Assembly (NCBI GenBank): GCA_003151475.1
Contig: PLXQ01000027.1
Span: 886 to 39,982 of the forward strand
Length of the DNA: 39,097 bases
Direction: 5' to 3'
From: Acidimicrobiaceae bacterium
Lineage (GTDB): Bacteria > Actinomycetota > Acidimicrobiia > Acidimicrobiales > UBA8190
The position numbers and the translations under genes were made by a program. This document shows, piece by piece, positions 16,970-25,100 of this stretch. The stretch's first letter is position 1; every line of letters starts with the position of its first letter. A model generated the notes under the pieces. It had not been told where the DNA came from and did not search any database. It saw nothing but the letters and a program-made list of their open reading frames with translations.

Positions 16970-17042
16970 ACGGTCCGGCGCGGAGCCCAAGGCCCAGGTC
17001 CCGGTGTGCAAGGCTCCCCGGGTGTCGCTCGGAGATCCGCTT

Positions 17043-18194
17043 GTGCGCGGCCGGCTGCGCGTGGCCGTCGACGCCACGCCCCTTCTCGGCCTGCGCACCG
17101 GCGTCGGCATGTTCTGCGCCGGTGCGCTCGGGGCTCTGGCAGAGCGTCCCGATCTCGACCTGGCCGCCTTCGCCGTCACCTGGAGGCGCCGCCATCTGCT
17201 GCGTCCGCTGGTGACCCCCGGGATCAGGCTCGTCCAGAGAGCCATGCCGGCGCGCCCTTTGCACCAGGCCTGGAGACGCGGTTCGTTTCCACCCATCGAG
17301 TGGTTCGTCGGTCCCGTGGATGTCGTCCACGGGACGAACTTTGTCGTTCCCCCGGCCTCGGGCGCGGCGCGGGTGGTGACGGTGCACGATCTGACCACCG
17401 TCCGCTTTCCACAGATGTGTGACGACGCCACCGCGATGTTTCCCGCCATCGTCCGCCGCGCCGTGGCCGAAGGGGCGTGGGTCCACACTCCGTCGCAATT
17501 CGTGGCCGACGAGGTGGTGGCCGAGTTCGGCGCCGCCCCCGAACGCGTCCGCGTCGTGCATCACGGCATCCCCGGTCACGGGCGCGGTGCGTTGTCGCGT
17601 GGTCCACAGAGAAGCGCACCGCCGGCGAGCGTGTTCCTGCCCGCAGAGACGCAGCGCTACATCCTCGCTCTCGGTACCGTCGAGCCCCGCAAGGATCTGC
17701 CCGGGCTCGTCCGGGCCTTTGACCGTCTGGCGCACGATCAACCCGACGTCGCTCTCGTCCTGGCCGGTGGTCCGGGATGGGGCGACGACGCTCTGGCCCG
17801 CGCCATCTCCGCATCTCCGTGGCGTCACCGGATCGTCCGGCTCGGATACGTCGATGACGAGGCGCTCGGTGATGTTCTGGCCGGCGCGTCGGTCCTCGCT
17901 TATCCGTCTGTCTACGAGGGATTCGGATTTCCTCCCCTCGAAGCCATGGCGGCCGGGGTCCCGGTGGTGGCCACCGCGGTGGGCGCCATCCCCGAGGTGG
18001 CGGGGGAGGGGGCCCTTCTGGTTCCGCCGGGCGACATCGATGCGCTCGCCGCCGCCCTCGCCGACGTCTTGTCGCACACAGAGATCCGTGACGCGCTGAT
18101 CACCCGGGGCCGGGCGCGCGCCGAGTTGTTCTCGTGGACCTCGTGCGCCGAAGGATTGGCGGATCTCTATGCCTCGGCGGCGGGGGGGCGTTGA
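17043..18194 (+). CDS. GT4-family glycosyltransferase (first of three)
   Basis: This 383-residue GT-B fold enzyme begins LRVAVDATPLLGLRTGVGMF, continues with DVVHGTNFVVPPA and VVTVHDLTTVRFPQ in the acceptor domain, and has the donor domain ALGTVEPRKDLPGLVRAF, VLAGGPGWGDD and the EX7E motif EGFGFPPLE. Such proteins add a sugar from a nucleotide donor to a glycan at the inner membrane face; donor and acceptor cannot be read. GTG 17043 was chosen because GGAG (17031-17034) is 8 nt upstream and it gives the usual N-terminus. GTG 17022 and 17004 are in frame. It heads a run of three related genes ending with an rmd-like enzyme. Confidence 0.87.
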   Translation: MRGRLRVAVDATPLLGLRTGVGMFCAGALGALAERPDLDLAAFAVTWRRRHLLRPLVTPGIRLVQRAMPARPLHQAWRRGSFPPIEWFVGPVDVVHGTNFVVPPASGAARVVTVHDLTTVRFPQMCDDATAMFPAIVRRAVAEGAWVHTPSQFVADEVVAEFGAAPERVRVVHHGIPGHGRGALSRGPQRSAPPASVFLPAETQRYILALGTVEPRKDLPGLVRAFDRLAHDQPDVALVLAGGPGWGDDALARAISASPWRHRIVRLGYVDDEALGDVLAGASVLAYPSVYEGFGFPPLEAMAAGVPVVATAVGAIPEVAGEGALLVPPGDIDALAAALADVLSHTEIRDALITRGRARAELFSWTSCAEGLADLYASAAGGR

Positions 18195-18199
18195 CCCCG

Positions 18200-19297
18200 A
18201 TGCGGGTGGTTCTCGTCGTCGAGCAGTTGCGGCGGAGGGTCCCCGGCGGCGTCGGCCGTTACGCCACCGGTCTGCTGCAGGGTCTGGCCGCCATGACCGA
18301 CGCCGGTGAGGCTGTCCCTGACGTCGTCCTCTACGCCAGCCGAGCTCCGGCCGGAGACGATCCCCTCGCCGCCTACGGCCTGGAGGTGATCTCCTCTCAC
18401 CTGCCCGGACCGGCGCTCACCCGGGCGTGGGACCACGGTCTGGTCGACGCGCCACGCCGTGCCGACCTCGTTCACTGCGTCTCGCTGGCCTCTCCACCCT
18501 CGCCGTTGGCGCCGCTCGTCCTGATGTGCCACGACCTGGCCTGGCGGCAGGTCCCCGACACGTTTCCCCGGCGGGGCCGGCGCTGGCACGAGGCCGCTTT
18601 CCACCGCGCCCGCCGGCGCGCCACGCGCTTCGTCGTCCCGTCGGAGCCGGTGGGCCGCGCACTGATCGACGCCGGAGTGGCGCCGGCGTCGATCGTCGTC
18701 ATCGCCCACGGGGCAGATCACCTCCCCGCTCCCGACCGGGCCTCGGCCACGGCCCTGCTCGGACGGCTGGGCGTGGAGGGGGACTACCTGCTGTCGGTGG
18801 GAACGCTCGAGCCCCGGAAGAACCTGGCGCGTCTGGTCGAGGCCTACGGCCGGGCCCGTCCCCGGTTCCCCGCCACCTGGCCCCTCGTGGTCGTGGGTCC
18901 ATCGGGCTGGGGCGGCATTGCTCCCGATGGAGCCGACGCCGGTGCCGTGGCCGGCGTGATCCCGGCCGGTCCCGTCGACGACGCCACTTTGGCCGCTCTG
19001 TACGAGCGGGCCCGCCTTCTGGCCTACGTGCCGCTGACGGAGGGTTTCGGGTTTCCGCCCGTCGAGGCCATGCGCCAGTGCATACCCGTCGTCTCGAGTC
19101 CCCTTCCGAGTCTCGGAGGGGCCGGGCTGATCGTCGACCCCATGGACGTCGGGGAGATCGCCGACGGACTCGTGAGAGCGGCGACGGACGACGACGCCCG
19201 CGCCGAGCTCATCACCGCCGGAACCGAGAGAACACGCGACCTTACGTGGACGACGTCGGCCCGGGCCCATGTGGCGTTGTGGGAATCCGTCCGGTGA
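18200..19297 (+). CDS. GT4-family glycosyltransferase (second of three)
   Basis: This 365-residue GT-B protein starts MRVVLVVEQLRRRVPGGVGRY and contains DLVHCVSLASP, LMCHDLAWRQVPD, SVGTLEPRKNLARLVEAY, VVVGPSGWGG and the EX7E motif EGFGFPPVE. It is related to its neighbours yet clearly diverged, so probably a different linkage in the same glycan. TTG 18191 is in frame and overlaps the previous stop as TTGA, so the true start may be there. Its own stop lies in a GTGA that begins a 12-codon bridge to the third gene. Confidence 0.87.
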   Translation: MRVVLVVEQLRRRVPGGVGRYATGLLQGLAAMTDAGEAVPDVVLYASRAPAGDDPLAAYGLEVISSHLPGPALTRAWDHGLVDAPRRADLVHCVSLASPPSPLAPLVLMCHDLAWRQVPDTFPRRGRRWHEAAFHRARRRATRFVVPSEPVGRALIDAGVAPASIVVIAHGADHLPAPDRASATALLGRLGVEGDYLLSVGTLEPRKNLARLVEAYGRARPRFPATWPLVVVGPSGWGGIAPDGADAGAVAGVIPAGPVDDATLAALYERARLLAYVPLTEGFGFPPVEAMRQCIPVVSSPLPSLGGAGLIVDPMDVGEIADGLVRAATDDDARAELITAGTERTRDLTWTTSARAHVALWESVR

Positions 19298-19332
19298 GTG
19301 AGTCTGTGAGTGACCCGCGAGTGACCCCGTGA
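19294..19332 (+). other. relay micro-ORF and GTGA-rich repeats between two GT4 genes
   Basis: GTG 19294 overlaps the stop of the second GT4 gene. Its frame encodes VSESVSDPRVTP and stops at TGA 19330-19332, which overlaps GTG 19329, the start of the third GT4 gene. GTGAGTGA occurs at 19294-19301 and 19306-19313, and GTGACCCCGTGA at 19321-19332 and 19336-19347, so the junction has grown by small duplications. Confidence 0.5.
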
Positions 19333-20543
19333 ATCGTGACCCCGTGAGTAACCCGGTGAAGGTGTCTCTCGATGTGACCGCCGTCCCCGCCAATCCTGTC
19401 GGCGCCGGGCAGTACAGCATCCATCTGGCCGAGACCCTCGCTCGGCGCGGCGACGTGACGCTGACGCTTTGGTGCCGCCGGGGCGACGGCGACCGGTGGC
19501 GACGTATCAGCGGTGCCACCGATCCGGGGGTAGGGCGACCGGCCCCGACGGTGCGGGCATCGGCCCCGAGGTGGCGGCCGCTGCGGCTCGTCTGGGAACA
19601 GGCGCGACTTCCGGCTCTCTTGGCGCGGTCCGATATCACCGTCCATCACGCGCCGCACTACACGATGCCCGACCGGGCCCGTCTGGCCACCGTCGTCACT
19701 ATCCACGACCTGACCTTTCTCGAACACCCGGAGTGGCACGAGCGGAGCAAGGTGAAGGTGTTCCAGCGCGCCATCGCCGGCGCCGCCGGCCGGGCCACGG
19801 CCCTTGTCTGTGTGAGTGCCGGCACGGCGGCGCGCCTCGATGCGCTGTGTCAGCCGAAGGGTCGGGTCTTCGTCATTCCCCACGGGGTCGATCACGAGAC
19901 GTTTCGTCCCGGCGAACCGACGCCGGGGGCCGACGACGCCGTGCTGCGGGGGCTCGGGATACAGACGCCGTACATCGTCTTCGTCGGCACCTTGGAGCCC
20001 CGCAAGGCGGTGCCCGATCTGGTGGCGGCGTTCGACCGGATCGCCGACTCCCGGCCGGAACTGCGACTCGTGCTGGTGGGCGGTTCCGGCTGGGGCCTGG
20101 CTGAGATCGAGAGGGCGATTGCCTCGGCCCGACACCCGGAGCGTGTCATACGGACGGGATACGTCCCCGACGGGTCCGTGCCGGCGCTGCTGCGCAGGGC
20201 GGCGGTGGCCGCCTATCCCTCGATCGAGGAGGGATTCGGGCTGCCGGCCCTCGAAGCCCTGGCCTGCGGGACACCACTCGTCACCACCGCCGGCACGGCC
20301 ATGGCCGAAGTCACGGGCGAGGCCGCTGTTCTTGTCGCCCCGGGAGCGGTGAGGGAGCTGGCGGAGGCGCTCGAGGGCCAGCTGACCGGCGGGGCCGAGG
20401 TGGATGACCGGCGCCGTCGGGGCCTCGATGTGGCCACCGGATACACCTGGGAGCGGTGTGCCGAGAAGCATGTGGAGGCTTACCGGTGGGCAGCCGACAG
20501 CTACCGGGATCGGGGCCCGGGCGTCCCCGGCGGTGACCGGTAA
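19329..20543 (+). CDS. GT4-family glycosyltransferase (third of three)
   Basis: This 404-residue GT-B enzyme has VKVSLDVTAVPANPVGAGQYS near the N-terminus, DITVHHAPHYTMPDRA, VVTIHDLTFLEHPEWH, VIPHGVDHETF, FVGTLEPRKAVPDLVAAF, VLVGGSGWG and the EX7E motif EGFGLPALE. The early residues resemble mannosyl- and rhamnosyltransferases of the GT4 family, but the sugar is open. Several in-frame GTG codons (19329, 19344, 19356) could start it; 19329 is chosen because it overlaps the end of the bridging micro-ORF. There is no good Shine-Dalgarno, which again fits coupling. Confidence 0.86.
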   Translation: MNRDPVSNPVKVSLDVTAVPANPVGAGQYSIHLAETLARRGDVTLTLWCRRGDGDRWRRISGATDPGVGRPAPTVRASAPRWRPLRLVWEQARLPALLARSDITVHHAPHYTMPDRARLATVVTIHDLTFLEHPEWHERSKVKVFQRAIAGAAGRATALVCVSAGTAARLDALCQPKGRVFVIPHGVDHETFRPGEPTPGADDAVLRGLGIQTPYIVFVGTLEPRKAVPDLVAAFDRIADSRPELRLVLVGGSGWGLAEIERAIASARHPERVIRTGYVPDGSVPALLRRAAVAAYPSIEEGFGLPALEALACGTPLVTTAGTAMAEVTGEAAVLVAPGAVRELAEALEGQLTGGAEVDDRRRRGLDVATGYTWERCAEKHVEAYRWAADSYRDRGPGVPGGDR

Positions 20544-20553
20544 GGTTCGACGG

Positions 20554-21450
20554 GTGCGCTCCCTGGTCACCGGTGCCAACGGTTTCGTGGGGACCTGGCT
20601 GACCGCCTACCTGCGCGACCACGGTGACGACGTCACCGGCATCGATCACGAGGTGAACATCACCGACGGCCCGTCTGTGCGCGAGGCCGTTATGGCCGCT
20701 GCCCCCGACGCCATCTACCACCTGGCGGCGCTGGCCCACGTGGGCGAGTCGTGGGCCAACCCCGACGCCGTTCTGCAGGTGAACGCCGTGGGCACCCTGC
20801 ATGTGCTCGAAGCGGCCCGAGCATGCGCCTCGCCGCCCCGGGTCTTGCTCATCAGTTCGGCCGAGGTCTATGGGTCGGTGCGCGAGGAGCAGCTACCGGT
20901 GACCGAAGAGACGCCGCTCGCTCCGGTCACCCCCTACGCGGCGAGCAAGGTGGCGGCCGAATATCTCGGGGTCCAGGCGCATCTGGCCTACGGCCTGCCC
21001 GTGATCAGGGTCCGGCCCTTCAACCATGTGGGACCGGGCCAGTCGTCGACGTTCGTGGTCCCTGCCCTGGCGGCCCGCATCGTGGAGGCGGCCCAGGCCG
21101 GCGTGGCGAGCATCCCGGTCGGAAACCTCGGGGCCCGCCGCGACCTGACCGACGTCCGTGACATCGTGCGCGCCTACCGGTTGCTCGTCGAACGGGGGAC
21201 GCCGGGCGAGGTCTACAACGTCTGTTCGGGTCGTGACGTGGCCGTCTCCGAGGTAGCGGATCGGCTGTTGCGGCTGGCGGGGGCCGACTTGTCGCTGACG
21301 CCGGACCCCGAGCTGATGCGGCCCGTGGACGTTCCCGTGGTCAGGGGCGATCCGGGCAAGCTGGAGCGCACCACGGGATGGCGAGCGGAGATCGATCTCG
21401 ACACCACCCTGAGCGACGTCCTACAGCAGTGGCAGGAGCGGGTGCCCTGA
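20554..21450 (+). CDS. GDP-4-keto-6-deoxy-D-mannose reductase-like SDR enzyme
   Basis: This 298-residue extended SDR has SLVTGANGFVGTWLTAYL, a short loop GIDHEVNITDG, YHLAALAHVGESWANPDAV, SSAEVYGSV, the catalytic TPYAASKVAAEYL, and RPFNHVGPGQSSTFVVPALAARI, the pattern of RMD enzymes that reduce GDP-4-keto-6-deoxymannose to GDP-rhamnose (or the related Tld/GMER products). GDP-mannose could come from the gene at 13184, but no GDP-mannose 4,6-dehydratase is visible here, so the assignment depends on a gmd elsewhere. GTG 20554 was chosen from the family N-terminus. Confidence 0.8.
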   Translation: MRSLVTGANGFVGTWLTAYLRDHGDDVTGIDHEVNITDGPSVREAVMAAAPDAIYHLAALAHVGESWANPDAVLQVNAVGTLHVLEAARACASPPRVLLISSAEVYGSVREEQLPVTEETPLAPVTPYAASKVAAEYLGVQAHLAYGLPVIRVRPFNHVGPGQSSTFVVPALAARIVEAAQAGVASIPVGNLGARRDLTDVRDIVRAYRLLVERGTPGEVYNVCSGRDVAVSEVADRLLRLAGADLSLTPDPELMRPVDVPVVRGDPGKLERTTGWRAEIDLDTTLSDVLQQWQERVP

Positions 21451-21493
21451 GCATCGGCCCTGACGGCGGGGAGACCGAGCGGGCCCGAAAACG

Positions 21494-21527
21494 CCGAACT
21501 CCCCGCCGGGAACGACGGGGAGTTCGG
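21494..21527. terminator. 12-bp stem hairpin at a convergent junction
   Basis: CCGAACTCCCCG (21494-21505) and CGGGGAGTTCGG (21516-21527) are perfect reverse complements around a 10-nt loop. On the minus strand the stem is followed by CGTTTTC, so it best serves the small minus-strand gene ending at 21577, and may also stop plus-strand transcription. Confidence 0.72.
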
Positions 21528-21538
21528 GTCGGAGCGAA

Positions 21539-21555
21539 GGAACCCGGAGGGTTCC
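21539..21555. terminator. second hairpin next to the first
   Basis: GGAACCC (21539-21545), loop GGA, GGGTTCC (21549-21555) form a perfect 7-bp stem. It sits between the first hairpin and the stop of the minus-strand gene, with A-rich sequence on its plus-strand 3' side. Confidence 0.45.
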
Positions 21556-21576
21556 GAAAAAGCGCTTGTGTGAAGC

Positions 21577-21945
21577 TCAGGCGGCGACGTTGTGCAGAAG
21601 GCTCCGCAGCTGCTGGCGGGCTTCGCGCGCCTGGGTGTGGGCCTGCTTGACGAGGTCACGGGCCTGGGTGGGGAGGCGCTCTTCGATGGGCTCGAGGGAA
21701 GCCTCGAGGCGGACGATGACCTGCTCGACGGCGGTGTCGACATCCTTCACCCGCTTGGTGATCTCCCCGCGGGCGTCACCCAGCCGGGCATCGATCTGGG
21801 TCCGGGGCTCGGCCAGCCGCTTGATCAGCTCCTGACGGCGTACCTGGACACGCTGGACGCCGAGAACGCCCAGGCCGACAACGACATAAGCGGCATCGCG
21901 CACGGCCCTCGTGACCTCTTGTGTGATGTCCTTGATCTCAGGCAT
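21577..21945 (-). CDS. small helical membrane-associated protein, function unknown
   Basis: The 122-residue product has one hydrophobic stretch (AYVVVGLGVLGVQ, about 19-31) followed by about 90 residues rich in charged amino acids and Ala/Leu/Val with heptad-like spacing, predicted as a long amphipathic or coiled-coil helix (RRQELIKRL, RGEITKRVKDVDTAVEQV, QAREARQQLRSLL). I do not recognise a named family; apolipoprotein- or HBHA-like helices look similar. ATG 21945 has AGGAAGGA upstream at 7 nt. It is transcribed alone from the promoter/operator at 22023-22051, so it is probably tightly regulated, and ends at strong hairpins. Confidence 0.82.
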   Translation of the reverse strand: MPEIKDITQEVTRAVRDAAYVVVGLGVLGVQRVQVRRQELIKRLAEPRTQIDARLGDARGEITKRVKDVDTAVEQVIVRLEASLEPIEERLPTQARDLVKQAHTQAREARQQLRSLLHNVAA

Positions 21946-22014
21946 CGGGTGGTCCTTCCTGTAAGTGGGGGTGGTCTTGGGGGTCTGTCGGCGGGATCTG
22001 ACCCCGCTCCGACC

Positions 22015-22051
22015 TGCTAGCAAGTGTAGCGCCAATTGCTAACAATAGCAA
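22015..22051 (-). promoter_or_regulatory. promoter and palindromic operator of the small membrane protein gene
   Basis: On the minus strand -35 TTGCTA (22051-22046), a 17-base spacer and -10 TACACT (22028-22023) form a promoter. The -35 is half of a perfect inverted repeat TTGCTA, four bases, TAGCAA (22036-22051). A second copy of the half-site lies at 22018-22023 inside the palindrome TGCTAGCA (22015-22022) touching the -10. Two dimer sites thus cover the promoter. The regulator is unknown. The 5' leader would be about 70 nt. Confidence 0.65.
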
Positions 22052-22135
22052 GCATCTGAGCTCGGGAGGCTGCCGGGAAGCGGACCGGAGTCGGCCCGGG
22101 GGGTGGGGGTGGGCGAAGGTAGCCTCGTGCCCCTG

Positions 22136-25100
22136 ATGGAGACGCTGGCTCCTCCGGTCGTCGCTGTGATCGTGACGTGTGATCCCGGACCTTGGTTCGC
22201 CGAGACCCTGCGCGCCTTCGCTGCGCAGGAGTATCCGGAGCTTTCGGTCCTGGTGCTCGACGCCGGGAGCGCGCAGGACCCCACGGCCGTTGTGGCCAGT
22301 GAGCTTCCTGGGGCGTTTGTGCGGCTGCTCGGGGTGAACCGGGGTTTCGGAGCGAGCGCCAACGAAGTGCTGACCATGGTCGAGGGGGCGTCGCATTTCC
22401 TGTTCTGCCACGACGACGTCGCCCCGGCTCCCGACGCCGTGCACTTCCTGGTCGAGGAGTCCTACCGCTCGAACGCCGGAGTGGTAGCTCCGAAACTGGT
22501 GAGTTGGGACGATCCCGGGCGCCTTCTCCATGTCGGGATGGCGGTCGACAAGGGGGGAGCGGTGGTCGACCGGGTCGAACCGGGCGAGGTCGACCACGGT
22601 CAGCACGATGCTGTGCGCGACGTGTTCCTGGCGCCGGGGGGCTGCACGCTCGTGCGGGCCGACCTCTTCGCCGAGCTCGGAGGGTTCGATCCCGACATCT
22701 TCGTGATGGGGGAGGACCTCGACCTCTGTTGGCGGGCGCAGATCGCCGGTGCCCGGGTACTGGTGGCGCCCCAGGCGCGTGTCCGGCATCTCGAGGTCCT
22801 GGCCAGCGGCCGGCGTCAGCTTCCCGACTCCGTGCTCGTCGATATCCCGGTCCAAGCGGTGCCAGCGGGTGTGACGGTGGCGGACCATTCGGCGCTCGAT
22901 CAGAGTCTCCCGCCAACGACTGCTTCTGAGTCTCCGGTTTCCGCTGCGGCTGTTGCTGAGTCGCCCGGTTTGTCGACGGATGCGTCGCCCGGTGAAGGGC
23001 ACGGCGGCGCCGAAGCGGACGTGATCGTTTCGGGCGCTGTGGTGGCGGCGGAAAGCGAGGCCGCAGCCGGACGACACCGGCGCGAGGTGCACGGTCGACA
23101 CCGGACCAGGCGACCGGTTCCGGCCATAACCCTGCAGTCGTTGCAGAGACGGCACGAATTGCACGCGGTGTTGAAGTCGTACGGGTGGTTCCATCTTCTG
23201 CGGGTGCTGCCGCAGTTGATGGCGTTGGCGATTGCGGAGTACGGCATCGCCCGGGCGTCGGGGCACCGCGACCGCGCCGCCGCCGTGGCCCACGCCTGGC
23301 GCTGGAATCTGGTGCGTCGCCGCGCCATCCGGACAGAACGTGTGTCGGTGCGGGCCCACCGGACATTGGATGACGCCGAGGTGCGGCGGCTGCAGATCCA
23401 TGGCAGTGCGCGGCTGAACGCCTACATCCGCCGGGCCGTGAACCAGGGACTGAAGGCGGCGCACCTCGGGGCGGAAAGTGACGTGGGCGTGGGCGAGGCG
23501 GCCCGCGACAGCGCCCATCGGCGTCGGCTCCGGGCTGATGCTCTGTCGCTTCGGGTCGCCGCCTGGCTCGTGGTGGTTCTGATCCTTCTCTTCGGCACCC
23601 GCCAACTCCTCGGTGCCGGCTTCCCCTACGTGGGGCAGTTGCTCCCGCTGCCGTCCGCCGGTTCTTTGCTGCACCGCTTCTTCTCCGGTTGGCAGCCGTC
23701 CGGTGTGGGGACGACGGATCCGACGAGTCCCGCCACCGGCGTGCTCGGCGTGGCCGGGATGATCCTCTTCGGCGGCGTCGGATTGCTGCAGAAGATCGTC
23801 GTCCTCGGATGCATCCCCGTCGGCGCCTGGGGGATGGCCCGGCTCGTCCGGCCCTTCGGATCGCCCCGGGCCCGGTTGGCTTCGGTCATCGTCTACGTGG
23901 CTGTTCCCCTCCCTTACGACGCTCTGGCGACGGGGCGCTGGGACGCGCTTCTCGCCTATGCCGCGTGCCCGTGGATCGTCGGTTTCCTGGCCCGGGCATC
24001 GGGGTTCGCCCCCTTCGGACCGGTCGAGGCCGGTGACATCGCGGCCGACGGTGTGCTTGTCGGCGCGATGGTGTCGGACGCGGGGGGGGCCGGTGCCCCC
24101 GCTGCCGCCCGTGCGGCCGGTGGTGCCGCCGGGAACCTCGGATACGAAAGTGCGGTGGCGCCCGGTCAGGTCCCGGGTCATTCCCCGGGTCACGTGCCGG
24201 GCCCCGGCTCCGGTGGCGGTCACTGGCGGACGTCGCCGGTGGGTCAGATCCTCGGTCTCGGCGTGGTCGATGCGTTGCTGACATCGGCCACGCCGTCGGG
24301 GGCTTTTCTCGTTCTGGTGATCGCCGTCGGTCTGGCCCTCGGGTCGGTGGTCACCGCCGGACGCCGTGGGTTGCGGCCCGCGGGGAGAATCGTGATCGCC
24401 GGGCTCGGGGCCACCGTGAGCGCCATCGTCTTGCTGATGCCGTGGTCGGTGGCCTTGTTGGCCGGGCCCGATCGCTGGCAGGCATTGACCGGTCTGGCCA
24501 CGTCTCACGGCAGTGCTCCCGGTTGGGGGGCGATCCTGCGGATGGCCGTGGGACCGATCGGCCACACCCCGCTGTGCTGGGCGTTTCTGGCCTCCGCCGC
24601 CCTACCTCTGGTGATCGGATCCCGGTGGCGGTTGGGGTGGGCCGGGCGGGCCTGGGTGCTGGCGATCGTAGCCTGGGTGCTGGCGTGGGCGACGGGACAC
24701 GGCTGGCTGGGCGCGCTGACCCCCTCGGTGCAGGTACTGCTGGCCCCGGCCGCCGTCGGGATCGCTTTCGCCGTCGGACTCGGTGCGGCGGCGTTCGAGT
24801 CGGATCTGCCGGGCTACAACTTCGGTTGGCGACAGGTGGCGACGGTGTTCGCCGCCGTGGCCACCGCCATCGGGGTGATTCCCGTGCTGCTGGCCAGCGC
24901 CAATGGTCGCTGGGATCTCCCCCCGACCGGCTACGGCGAGGCCACGGCGTGGATGGGGACGCACGGAGGTGGCGGCAATTTCCGGGTTCTGTGGTTGGCC
25001 GACCCCCGGGTGCTGCCCGGCGGGGGATGGTCGCTCGCACCGGGGCTCGCCTACTCGCTCAGTGAGGACGGGCTCGGGAACGCCACGGAGATGTGGTCGG

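Noticed and set aside
15329..17422. 697-codon plus-strand frame opposite cofE and fbiA
   Set aside because: Both F420 genes are unmistakable on the minus strand; the opposite frame is a compositional shadow.
21938..24565. 875-codon open frame on the minus strand opposite the giant GT2 gene
   Set aside because: Its translation is Arg/Pro/Gly/His-rich with no recognisable domain, while the plus-strand frame has clear GT2 motifs and membrane helices. Long antisense frames are expected at this GC content.
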